Source of the DNA: UBA3941 sp002385665
GTDB lineage: Bacteria; Bacillota; Clostridia; Caldicoprobacterales; UBA3941
Direction: 5' to 3'
DNA: 64,000 nucleotides
Assembly: GCA_050949255.1 (NCBI GenBank)
Contig: JBMNFJ010000017.1
Span: forward strand, 248,001-312,000
Under the pieces are notes generated by a model that saw nothing but the letters and a program-made list of their open reading frames with translations, was not told the DNA's origin and did not search any database. Every line of letters starts with the position of its first letter. The stretch's first letter is position 1. This document shows positions 45,120 to 53,158 of this stretch, in pieces. The position numbers were made by a program, and so were the translations under genes.

Positions 45120-45536
45120 CTAAGACTTATTCCTGTAGTAGGATCTTGTGATAGCAGTACCAATGATTACCATGATAATTACTTCTGCCAATAGAATATA
45201 GTCTAAGCGATATCGTAGACCAAAACAATATGCAATGGTATATAACTCGCAGGTCAAAAAGATGATCATAAGGCATACTGTTATAATATCTGAAACTACC
45301 GGCATTTTAAAACGTTTACTAATTTCAGGCTTTAACAAACAGATTATCACCAGGCACATAAGGGGAGACATAAATATAGCCAGTTTATCGGCATACCAAT
45401 TTACATTTAACCCACTCCATTGCATGGGTATATCCTTGGGCAAGAAAGAATAGCTTATGATAGCAATTAGAGCACTAATAACAGTCAGTGTCCATAATGT
45501 AATATTTACTTTGTTTTCTCCATAGCGTTTCTTCAT
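45120..45536 (-). CDS. DUF1648-type small membrane protein
   Basis: A 138-aa protein with four hydrophobic helices. The short stretch LPKDIPMQWSGLNVNWYADK after helix 1 matches DUF1648, a domain found in small clostridial and bacillar membrane proteins and in SdpI-like immunity proteins. The function is not known. GGGAGGTC precedes the ATG. Confidence 0.8.
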   Translation of the reverse strand: MKKRYGENKVNITLWTLTVISALIAIISYSFLPKDIPMQWSGLNVNWYADKLAIFMSPLMCLVIICLLKPEISKRFKMPVVSDIITVCLMIIFLTCELYTIAYCFGLRYRLDYILLAEVIIMVIIGTAITRSYYRNKS

Positions 45537-45746
45537 ATTTGACCTCCCGATCTTCTCTCGTCCTTTAAGCAGGCAATATTCTTTGCTATAGTTTTATAAT
45601 CCTGAGACTCAATATTATCTGTCAATGCGTATTATTTATATAGAAAATTTCCTAACTTCAGGGAAGTTCCCCCATTATGAAATCTTACTAGCAATTTGCA
45701 ATAAATACAACCTAAACCATTTATTTTGTCGGAAAATAAATATAAG

Positions 45747-45784
45747 AAAGACCATAGGCCTATGCTATGGGGCCTATGGTCTTT
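45747..45784 (-). terminator. Terminator hairpin (bidirectional) after SDR gene
   Basis: A 14-bp stem (AAAGACCATAGGCC / GGCCTATGGTCTTT) about 50 nt past the SDR stop. On the minus strand it is followed by CTTATATTT. The rest of the 45537-45832 spacer contains no supported gene. Confidence 0.75.
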
Positions 45785-45832
45785 TATTGCAAGTTCTAGT
45801 CTTTTGCTTAATTAAGTATAGCAATCAATCCC

Positions 45833-46588
45833 TTAACAGCAGCTCATTCCCCTATCAACAGGAAGGATAGCACCATTTATATGCTTTGCTTCATCGGAAC
45901 ATAGGAACAAAGCTGCATTGGCTATATCCTCAGGTTGTGCATAGCCATTTGTAGGGAACTTGCCAGTTATGTCTATAAGCATTCCCATTCCTTCAGGATG
46001 ATAATTGCCTCCGGAATGTTCTTCTATGTTAGTAAAGGTTCCTCCGGGATTGATGCAGTTGGTTCGTATACCTTTACTGATCAAACCTACTGCAAGACTC
46101 ATGGTCAGGCCCACTACACCGTGTTTTGCAGCTGTATAGCTTGGCCCATGGTTACCCCTATAGGCAGCATAAGATCCAATATTTAAAATAACTCCGCCGC
46201 CATTTTCTTCCATGGTTTTTGCAGCTCTTCTACTAATACGGAAAGGCGCCTTTAAATCTATGTCCATAACCCTGTCCCACATTTCGTCTGTGGTGTCCTC
46301 CAATGTATAGCATAAATCGTTGATACCGGCAATGTTGCAAACAATGTCGAGTTTACCAAATTCCTTCTCGGCTGTAGATACCATTTTCTCTATATCCTCT
46401 TCTTTTGTAATATCAGCATATAGAGAAATAATATTTTCGTTACCTTTCCATTTCTCCAGGCTGCCTTCCATAATATCAACAGCCACTACCTTAGCGCCTT
46501 CAGCTGCAAAAAGTCTTGCCGTTGCTTCCCCCATACCATTTCCTGCGCCTGTAATAAGGGCTACTTTTCCTTCCAATCTTTTACCCAT
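45833..46588 (-). CDS. Short-chain dehydrogenase/reductase
   Basis: A 251-aa classical SDR: cofactor motif TGAGNGMG, Asp in AVDIM favouring NAD(H), NIAG, catalytic Tyr-Lys in SYTAAKHG, and PGGTFTN. The C-terminus ends in a Cys pair. The substrate is not identifiable. AAGGAG precedes the ATG. It appears to be a single gene flanked by terminators on both sides. Confidence 0.92.
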   Translation of the reverse strand: MGKRLEGKVALITGAGNGMGEATARLFAAEGAKVVAVDIMEGSLEKWKGNENIISLYADITKEEDIEKMVSTAEKEFGKLDIVCNIAGINDLCYTLEDTTDEMWDRVMDIDLKAPFRISRRAAKTMEENGGGVILNIGSYAAYRGNHGPSYTAAKHGVVGLTMSLAVGLISKGIRTNCINPGGTFTNIEEHSGGNYHPEGMGMLIDITGKFPTNGYAQPEDIANAALFLCSDEAKHINGAILPVDRGMSCC

Positions 46589-46747
46589 TAAAATCTCCTT
46601 TCAGTTTGGTTAAAATATTCTATTACTCGGTTAAGTTGCAGCAAATCGAGTTGTTGAATTCAGAAATTTCTTTAATTAAGAAACTCTTTCAATTAGAAAT
46701 ATACCCTTAATAGGTATAACTCAACCCACAATATCAAGATATATGAA

Positions 46748-46792
46748 AATAAAAAAGGATCATAAACCCTAAAACACTGGTTTATGGTCCTT
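46748..46792 (-). terminator. Rho-independent terminator
   Basis: A 14-bp stem with a single mismatch or two (AAGGACCATAAACC with GGTTTATGATCCTT on the minus strand) followed by TTTTTTATTTT, 25 nt beyond the stop at 46818. Confidence 0.85.
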
Positions 46793-46817
46793 ATTATTAT
46801 GACCTGATATTCTTTTT

Positions 46818-47372
46818 TTATCGGTATTTATCTATTATTTCATCGTTCCATATGTGAGCTTCAATATATCTCTCGGGGCCATATCGGCCATCATCGTTCC
46901 AATCTTGCGGTAAGCCGTACTTCTTTATAAGTTTCAATATTTCATCGTAGGTATATAGCTTTTTACGGTATTCCTTTCCGTCCATCTTATTGGGTCGCGG
47001 GCTAAAGACAGGGTGAGAATCTCCATAGGTAAAGGAAACGGTTTTTAGATCGAACTCTTCAATGGGAATCTTAATAAATGCGCTGTTCTCAAACCATGTA
47101 CTTAACCAAGGGCTATGCTCAATTACCATATAATGCGGAGATTTTCTCGATATAATCCCGCCTTTTTTGGCAAACTCCCTTCTGAGAATGCCTTCATAAT
47201 AGTGCCTGTCCTCCATATATTCGGAGTGACGCTTGGCGCTCTGGACATTTGGTTTGGTTTCTTTGATTCTATTGAGAATTGCTTTTGCTTCATCTATGGG
47301 TATATCTGATAAGTTAACAAATGGCCCGATGGTTTTATCAAAATAATGATACAAATACAAACTAAACACCAT
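46818..47372 (-). CDS. Hypothetical protein, 184 aa
   Basis: A soluble protein with HYFDKTIGPFVNLSDIPIDEA near the N-terminus and a C-terminal DEILKLIKKYGLPQDWNDDG...YIEAHIW segment. I have seen similar unnamed proteins in bacilli and clostridia but know no function. The ATG at 47372 lacks a clear ribosome site, and an in-frame stop lies 9 nt upstream, so translation may be coupled to the gene 38 nt before it. Confidence 0.72.
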   Translation of the reverse strand: MVFSLYLYHYFDKTIGPFVNLSDIPIDEAKAILNRIKETKPNVQSAKRHSEYMEDRHYYEGILRREFAKKGGIISRKSPHYMVIEHSPWLSTWFENSAFIKIPIEEFDLKTVSFTYGDSHPVFSPRPNKMDGKEYRKKLYTYDEILKLIKKYGLPQDWNDDGRYGPERYIEAHIWNDEIIDKYR

Positions 47373-47410
47373 CCATTATATTCATAATCTATGGTTTGCG
47401 TTAATTTGTC

Positions 47411-47932
47411 CTATATACTTTTATATTTATTTCCGAATTTTTCAACAAGAAATTCCTTAAAAGAATTGAGATCATCTACATCTTTTTTCCTTATCAAAGA
47501 TGCCTGGTTCATTGTAAAATAAAAAATAAAATAATCTTTAGTCTCCATTAAGGCGTAAAATTGACTATACTTTAACTCACCCGTTGACTTAAGCTCCTTA
47601 TTCTCCATAACTAGTCTATCGTCGTAGAATTTTAATGTATTAATGCTGTCAAATGTACCTGTCTTATCTGTCTTTATACGTTGGGCATTTCTCTTTTCAA
47701 CTTTGAATATAACAACTATGATTGCCAGTGCAAATAACAAAATCCAACTTATAATGAGCTTTATGTAGTTTAAACTACCGCTTTCCAGACTAATAATAAT
47801 GCTTCCAATCAAGGAAATTAGCACCAGCAAGGGAATTATGACTTTATTCCTTCTGAAGGTTGCAATGTATAAAAACTTCCTGTAATCTTCCTTTGACATG
47901 GTTGTATTGACGACGATTTTCGGTTGTTCCAT
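47411..47932 (-). CDS. YcxB-like membrane protein
   Basis: About 173 aa. Two hydrophobic helices (about 33-50 and 60-78) are followed by a soluble beta-rich domain (LKFYDDRLVMENKELKSTGELKYSQFYALMETKDYFIFYF) as in the YcxB-like family. The function is unknown. GGGGGATAAG precedes the ATG at 47932, which is preferred over 47947. Confidence 0.8.
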   Translation of the reverse strand: MEQPKIVVNTTMSKEDYRKFLYIATFRRNKVIIPLLVLISLIGSIIISLESGSLNYIKLIISWILLFALAIIVVIFKVEKRNAQRIKTDKTGTFDSINTLKFYDDRLVMENKELKSTGELKYSQFYALMETKDYFIFYFTMNQASLIRKKDVDDLNSFKEFLVEKFGNKYKSI

Positions 47933-48023
47933 TCTTATCCCCCACATTTATTTATATTTGCTTATAGAATTATATGACTCAATTTCCCATTGTTGTCAAT
48001 ATACTTATAGAATAATTTTATAG

Positions 48024-48273
48024 TTATATAATTGTCGGAAGAAAAACCATAAGCATATATACTGCTAATGCGAATATTACCGTAATATACTGCCATTTGT
48101 TCGCTGCTTGATAATAGTCTTTCAAAAATCCACTCTTCTGCCTTTTATATTGTAGGATTACCTGCCAAATCAACAAATAATGGGATTTGACTCGGAACTT
48201 GACTGTATAATAGGGCGAGTATCGGAAAAGGTAATAAAGATATAATAACTGATAAAGAAAAGATTAAGTTCAT
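48024..48273 (-). pseudogene. Frameshifted small DUF1648-like membrane protein
   Basis: ATG at 48273 has GGGGG about 8 nt upstream and opens a 42-codon frame (MNLIFSLSVIISLLPFPILA..., then QVPSQIPLFVDLAGNP, a DUF1648-like loop) that stops at 48145. The +1 frame then continues LQYKRQKSGFLKDYYQAANKW and a second hydrophobic helix ALAVYMLMVFLPTII to a stop at 48024. One extra base near 48150 explains the break. The intact protein would be about 82 aa. A sequencing error is not excluded. Confidence 0.6.
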
Positions 48274-48293
48274 TTTTTATTCCCCCAAAATCC

Positions 48294-49241
48294 TTAAAAC
48301 TCTAACGTTGAAAGATATTCCAAGGTTTTTTCCGCGATGTACTCATGTTCAACATTATGAACATAGTGACCGCAATCGAGTTGTATCAGCTGTGCACCAC
48401 TCCGGGCTGCAAATCTCTCCTGGCAAGGTATCCAGTATTCCCCGATTTCCCTTCCGTCGGATACAAACATAAGTATCGGCAAATCCAGAGCACCGCCCGA
48501 TGATACTGTCATAGCATTATTATATACCGATTTCCCTTCCAATATATAGTCGATATTTACAGCATTCCTGTACATCAACAGTTTTTGCTGTTCTTTTTCA
48601 TGTTCAGTTAATGAACTTTCATTAAGAGGATAGACACCCGGTATCCTGTGCAGCCCCAGCCAAACGGTTGCACGTCCAATATACATTAGTTGGTTGAGGC
48701 TTGAAAAATTGAAGTACTCATAGCTTTCCGGCACAGCCATATCAAGCCCAATAATAGCCGTTACCTCATCAGGATACTGCTGCGCCCAGTATACGGCTTC
48801 CAGACCAGACATGGAATGAGGGAATAATATATATGGTCCGCTTTCTCCTGCCAGGGACAATCCCTGTCTGACTTCGTTGAGCATAGTGTCAATATCCCGT
48901 CCCACTTCATAGATATCGGAATATCCATATCCCGCTTTTTCAACTACTGCTATTCTATACTCATCTGAAAGCAAACTGTATAAGGGTTTAAAGTCGTAAA
49001 CCGGGGAAACCGTTGCGGAACCTGACATGAAAACCAAGGTTGGCCTGTTACCTTTTTCGCCCTCGGCATATACATGTATTTTGTGACCGTCAACATCCAC
49101 AAGTATACCGTTTGGACGGATAGCATTCACCTCGTTACCAAGAGAGACATGATGATAAATGGTTGTTGTCAATAAAAATATAAATACTATACATAGCAAT
49201 GCCAATATCAGCTTGCCCGTTATCTTTACTAACCCTTTCAT
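48294..49241 (-). CDS. Membrane-anchored alpha/beta hydrolase
   Basis: About 315 aa. An N-terminal hydrophobic anchor (about 10-30) precedes an alpha/beta-hydrolase domain with the oxyanion region FMSGSATVSP, the nucleophile elbow PHSMSG (a GHSMG variant), an acid in VSDGREIG and the catalytic His in DCGHYVHN. It is probably an esterase or lipase-like enzyme acting at the outer membrane face. GGAGGG precedes the ATG at 49241. The frameshifted gene starts 20 nt after its stop. Confidence 0.87.
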   Translation of the reverse strand: MKGLVKITGKLILALLCIVFIFLLTTTIYHHVSLGNEVNAIRPNGILVDVDGHKIHVYAEGEKGNRPTLVFMSGSATVSPVYDFKPLYSLLSDEYRIAVVEKAGYGYSDIYEVGRDIDTMLNEVRQGLSLAGESGPYILFPHSMSGLEAVYWAQQYPDEVTAIIGLDMAVPESYEYFNFSSLNQLMYIGRATVWLGLHRIPGVYPLNESSLTEHEKEQQKLLMYRNAVNIDYILEGKSVYNNAMTVSSGGALDLPILMFVSDGREIGEYWIPCQERFAARSGAQLIQLDCGHYVHNVEHEYIAEKTLEYLSTLEF

Positions 49242-49350
49242 CTCACCCTCCATGTTTGCTTGTGGGATCTATACACATAATAAACGGCCATCACGGCATC
49301 CGCAATGTCATTCTTGTCCTTTAATATTTATTACACTTACGAGTATTGTC

Positions 49351-49860
49351 CTACTCCTTAGGGTACATCCGCTTAAAAATAATCTCTGCTGCTTCTTGGG
49401 CGTAAATCTCGCTTACATCAACTTTTTCCGTATCCATTTTATAATAATTTTTTAATCTTGATACACTTCTGCTAATAAGATCTTCTGTCCGTATTCCCCG
49501 TTCTACATCCCTTGTAATTCGTGAAATCAATGCTTGCTCTGAACACACCAGGGAAAACTTATATAGAATACAATCATCTTTATGCAATCTGGACAATACA
49601 TCATCAAGGATACCTTGTTCATGCATTACCCAACAAAAAATAACATTTTCATATACTGAACAGGAGATGAAATTATTCAAGAGATAGCTAATATTATCTA
49701 CCACCATATTTTTGGTTTCATCGTTCACAATAAAAGGTGACATATCCCAACACCAGTCACCATCAAGAAAGACGCAGTTTGGCAACAGTTTTTGCAATTC
49801 TCTGCTCGTTGCTGTCTTTCCTACGCCCATAGTCCCATTTATAAAAATCAGGTTTTTCAT
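49351..49860 (-). CDS. P-loop nucleoside/small-molecule kinase-like ATPase
   Basis: A 169-aa protein with Walker A NGTMGVGKTATS at residues 8-19, then LDGDWCWDM and a C-terminal RSVSRLKNYYKMDT. The size and motif order resemble shikimate-kinase or chloramphenicol-phosphotransferase-like AAA proteins. The substrate is unknown. GGAGAATAG precedes the ATG. Confidence 0.82.
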   Translation of the reverse strand: MKNLIFINGTMGVGKTATSRELQKLLPNCVFLDGDWCWDMSPFIVNDETKNMVVDNISYLLNNFISCSVYENVIFCWVMHEQGILDDVLSRLHKDDCILYKFSLVCSEQALISRITRDVERGIRTEDLISRSVSRLKNYYKMDTEKVDVSEIYAQEAAEIIFKRMYPKE

Positions 49861-50073
49861 TATCTATTCTCCATGCTAAGGTAATCCTGGTTCATAATAA
49901 ACGTTTACGAATGGATGTCAAAGTCAACAGGCCCCATAGAATTTTCATATCGCTATATGAAGTATAATTATAGTTTATAGTTTTTGTCAAGTTTTAGTAA
50001 TATAAGGTATTTTGTGGCTAGATCTAACGTTTGAATAATATATCGAGGTAGTAGATGAATATCCTGTATTAGT

Positions 50074-50106
50074 GAAAGATGATGCACATTTTGCACATCA
50101 TCTTTC
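50074..50106. terminator. Hairpin downstream of GH35/42-like gene
   Basis: An 11-bp stem (GAAAGATGATG / CATCATCTTTC) with an 11-nt loop, 20 nt past the stop at 50127. The T-rich flank lies on the plus-strand side, so termination of the minus-strand gene would be weak. Confidence 0.5.
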
Positions 50107-50126
50107 ATATTTCTTTTATACTTCCT

Positions 50127-51611
50127 TTATTCTAACCTTATCCTAAAAGCTGTACCATTACCCAAGTTCACATCTACGGTATCGGCTGCATTTCCTGCTT
50201 CGCCTACAGTCTCCCCGCCGGGAAGAATCCTATTCTTACTCATCCATTGTCCTTCATGCCACCTGCCTTCTTCCACCAACAGGCTTTTCCCGGATACCAC
50301 AGGACACACGGTTACAAGGGTATCCACCCCCAACACGGTATAATCATATTCTCCTGTCCTTAGAATGATACATTTACCGTCCTTGCCGGTGATCATTCTC
50401 CATCTCATTCCCCATCTTCTTTCCTCAACCTTTCTGGGAGTGCCGTATGAAATATAGTGCATCATGTCCTCGGTGCCTGCCAGAGCAGCGATTTGCCTGG
50501 ATGCATGATTCATGGCAGATAAAGCCCGTCCATAGTATATGGCGGCATCAGACCATTCTCCATTCCTGTCGACAAAAGGTTTTTCTTTAACTCCATCCCT
50601 CCAAGCCCTCCAACCAAATGTGTGGTCTATAGCCCAGGGAGAAAAGCCCTGAGCCCCGTGTTCGCAAACGGCCAGGTAAAGGTTGAGGTCGGCATCCCCG
50701 ACTGACTCGGTTGAATGCTCCGCTATGAAAGGGATATTTCTTCCCCTTGTAAAATGCTGCATGGCAAAGGCCAGATCTCCCGGTGTAAAGCCGTAGTAGT
50801 CAGGAGCAACAAAGTCAACACCGTGACACTCCTCCAAATACATTTCCACATCCTCTCCCGGCCTCAATGGATTTATGGGAAAGTTCACATAGGTTAGTAC
50901 CGGAAATATACTCTTTTGGTCCTTGAGTAATGAGTTCAGGTATTTGATCAGGGACCTGACACCAAACTCGAACTCGCTACCGCCCTCATTTTCATATAAT
51001 TCGTTGCAAACACTGCAGTAACAGCGGGGAGACCAAAAATCCATCAGGGGTTGCTGTCCTTCTTCCGGTTTTTCATGGCTCATGTACAGGCAAACCTCGT
51101 TTTCAATCTGCATCATAATAACCGTACGTTCACTACCGTCCACCTCTGCCAGATGACTTAGAAGCTTGTTAAAGGTCTTTCTCTCCGCTTCCAAGGTGTT
51201 CCTGCTGTTAGGGCACAGGCCATCCCGTTCCCTACCTCTCTCGTCGATAATTCTGGGAAACCTCTTTCTGTCGCCGGTTATCCACTCAGGGGCAGGCCTT
51301 GAACTCCCCCCCTGGTTTGTACCAAACCACAGCAGGGACATGCGTAGTCCGAACTCACGACATCTTGCAATTGCATGATCCAAAACTTCCCAGTTATATT
51401 TTCCCTCCTCAGGCTCCAATACAAGCCATCTTAGGGGAAAGAAAAGGGTATTGCAACCCATGGAAACGGTATGTTGGAACAGGTAGTCAAAGTTTTCGAT
51501 TTTGGTGCAATTGAGATAATCATATTGAATACCCAAAGTCAGATATGGGCGTCCATCAATATGTATTCTATTTCTCCCCTTATATTCCTTAATTTCAGAC
51601 CAAATTTTCAT
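50127..51611 (-). CDS. Beta-galactosidase-like glycoside hydrolase (GH35/GH42-like, clan A)
   Basis: At 494 aa. The N-terminal barrel starts IDGRPYLTLGIQYDY and continues CNTLFFPLRWLVLEPEEGKYNW. The likely acid/base Glu lies in MMQIENEV, and the likely nucleophile Glu in FIAEHSTE. A C-terminal beta domain follows. No signal peptide, so it acts inside the cell. A terminal beta-galactosidase activity on oligosaccharides is probable but not certain. AGGAGG precedes the ATG. It diverges from the cation exporter gene. Confidence 0.8.
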   Translation of the reverse strand: MKIWSEIKEYKGRNRIHIDGRPYLTLGIQYDYLNCTKIENFDYLFQHTVSMGCNTLFFPLRWLVLEPEEGKYNWEVLDHAIARCREFGLRMSLLWFGTNQGGSSRPAPEWITGDRKRFPRIIDERGRERDGLCPNSRNTLEAERKTFNKLLSHLAEVDGSERTVIMMQIENEVCLYMSHEKPEEGQQPLMDFWSPRCYCSVCNELYENEGGSEFEFGVRSLIKYLNSLLKDQKSIFPVLTYVNFPINPLRPGEDVEMYLEECHGVDFVAPDYYGFTPGDLAFAMQHFTRGRNIPFIAEHSTESVGDADLNLYLAVCEHGAQGFSPWAIDHTFGWRAWRDGVKEKPFVDRNGEWSDAAIYYGRALSAMNHASRQIAALAGTEDMMHYISYGTPRKVEERRWGMRWRMITGKDGKCIILRTGEYDYTVLGVDTLVTVCPVVSGKSLLVEEGRWHEGQWMSKNRILPGGETVGEAGNAADTVDVNLGNGTAFRIRLE

Positions 51612-51750
51612 AATAACCTCCTATAGCCAATCTGCATTCTCCAGTATTGCCTATTATATATCATATGCTATTTGGTGTCATTACAAAAGCTCTATATGCC
51701 AAAACGCAGACAAGGATATTCCAACCGTTCATCTCTGACGCTGTCCGTTT

Positions 51751-51779
51751 TTGACATTTCCATGTTTAACTAATACAAT
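51751..51779 (+). promoter_or_regulatory. SigA-type promoter of NiCo riboswitch/CDF gene
   Basis: TTGACA (51751-51756), 17-nt spacer, TACAAT (51774-51779). Transcription would begin near 51786, about 95 nt before the riboswitch. Confidence 0.75.
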
Positions 51780-51881
51780 ATAATAAACATCCTTCTTGGA
51801 CATTTGAATTTTTGTAACATTTGATGGATAACTTGCATATACTAATAATAAAAGAATAATCCATTTTATAGTATAAGTGCA

Positions 51882-51960
51882 AATGAACAGGCGATACGCT
51901 TATGCGTGTGCGGCTGGGCCTTTTATAAGGCAGTGGATATAGCAAAATCCATGGGACATT
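51882..51960 (+). promoter_or_regulatory. NiCo (czcD) riboswitch
   Basis: The order of conserved parts fits the four-way-junction NiCo aptamer: closing AATG/CATT, ACAGGC, a short TACGC/GCGTG-type arm, GCGGCTGGG, a GCC..GGC arm, an ATGGAT/ATCCAT-type arm and the final GGGACA. It lies 52 nt upstream of a CDF metal exporter, the usual partner. Cobalt or nickel binding would stabilise the aptamer and allow expression. Confidence 0.85.
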
Positions 51961-51988
51961 GCGTTAGATAATGTTCCATGGATTTTTT
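51944..51988 (+). terminator. Conditional terminator of NiCo riboswitch
   Basis: A long stem AATCCATGGGACAT / ATGTTCCATGGATT followed by TTTTTT. Its 5' half overlaps the last arm, GGGACA and closing helix of the aptamer, so metal-bound aptamer and terminator are mutually exclusive. Confidence 0.85.
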
Positions 51989-52011
51989 AATAGGTCGCAG
52001 GAGGTATCTCT

Positions 52012-52878
52012 ATGGAAAGGAATAATTTTAGTAAAGTACGACAAGTTCTCTTTATCATTCTGCTGGCTAATATTCTCGTAGCTATACTGAAAATCATTAT
52101 AGGTTCAATCATCAAAAGTGCAAGCATGACAGCGGACGGATTCCATTCCCTTGCGGATGGTTCTTCAAATGTTGTCGGGTTAATTGGCATCCATTTTGCT
52201 TCTAAACCGGAAGATAAGGAACATCCTTATGGACATAACAAGTATGAAACATTGGCAGGTTTATTTATATCAGTTATGCTCTTTTTCGCTGGAGGAAAGA
52301 TAGTTGTAGACGCAATACAAAGGTTTAGGGAGCCTGTAATTCCTGAGATAACAATAGAGAGCTTAATGGTGCTAATTTTTACTTTGACAGTTAATATCGT
52401 CGTTTCTGTTACAGAATATAGGAAAGGTAAAGAGCTTAACAGCCAGATTCTTATTTCAGATTCAATGCATACAAGAAGCGATATTTATATATCGTCAGGA
52501 GTTTTTGCCACTCTTGTAGGCGTTAAATTTGGGCTTCCTCCTGTAATCGACCCAATTGTTTCATTGGTGGTAGCCGCTTTTATTTTTCACGCCAGCTATG
52601 AAATTTATAAGGAGAATAGCAATATACTTCTTGACAGTGCGGCCATTGATGCTCAAGATATCAGAGATCTTGTAATGAGTTTTGAAGATGTTAAGGATGC
52701 TCACAAAATTAGGAGTAGAAGCAGCATCAATTGTCTGCATATTGATTTACACATAGTGGTAAATCCGAAATTGAATGTTGAAAAATCCCATAACCTAGTC
52801 CACGATATAGAAGACGCTATAAAAGCAAAATTTGATAAAAATGCACAAGTTATAGTTCATGTAGAACCCGATGGATAA
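52012..52878 (+). CDS. CDF-family cation efflux protein (probable Co/Ni exporter)
   Basis: At 288 aa. Six membrane helices (about 1-205) include the metal-site motifs TADGFHSLADGSSN in helix 2 and SMHTRSD in helix 5, plus HPYGHNKYE. A C-terminal cytoplasmic domain (about 210-288) ends with His residues typical of CDF dimers. It exports divalent metal in exchange for protons. The NiCo riboswitch upstream points to Co2+ or Ni2+ rather than zinc. AGGAGG precedes the ATG. Confidence 0.93.
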   Translation: MERNNFSKVRQVLFIILLANILVAILKIIIGSIIKSASMTADGFHSLADGSSNVVGLIGIHFASKPEDKEHPYGHNKYETLAGLFISVMLFFAGGKIVVDAIQRFREPVIPEITIESLMVLIFTLTVNIVVSVTEYRKGKELNSQILISDSMHTRSDIYISSGVFATLVGVKFGLPPVIDPIVSLVVAAFIFHASYEIYKENSNILLDSAAIDAQDIRDLVMSFEDVKDAHKIRSRSSINCLHIDLHIVVNPKLNVEKSHNLVHDIEDAIKAKFDKNAQVIVHVEPDG

Positions 52879-52899
52879 AGTCTGGTTAAGATTAGCAGT

Positions 52900-53013
52900 C
52901 TACTTCCTTACCAGCTCCCCGGCATCCATTTCACACACTGTATGGCACATCACCTGAATATCCAGGGGATTGTGGGATGCAAGCAAAATTGTTGTATCCC
53001 CATTAGCGTCAGT
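52900..53013 (-). pseudogene. Remnant: C-terminal end of an ABC ATPase
   Basis: A 37-codon frame bounded upstream by a stop reads DTTILLASHNPLDI then VMCHTVCEMDAGEL and ends at 52900. This is the H-loop (SHN) and following region of an ABC transporter ATPase, without Walker A, signature or Walker B. There is no start codon or ribosome site. It is best read as the leftover of a deleted transporter gene. Confidence 0.65.
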
Positions 53014-53060
53014 TTAAATTCTTTACTTTACTTTATGAGAGGTTTTTGCTTAATGTTCAA

Positions 53061-53118
53061 AATAATACCCCCAAGTAGATAATCCTGATTAATCAGACTG
53101 TCTACTTGGAGGTATTAT
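53061..53118 (-). terminator. Terminator of GH3-GH38 operon
   Basis: A 17-bp imperfect stem (ATAATACCTCCAAGTAGA with TCTACTTGGGGGTATTAT on the minus strand) containing an inner TGATTAATCA palindrome and followed by TTTTG. It lies about 40 nt past the GH38 stop. Confidence 0.75.
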
Positions 53119-53158
53119 ATCATTGGCTGTCTACTTTTTGATGCTTATTGTATGCTTA

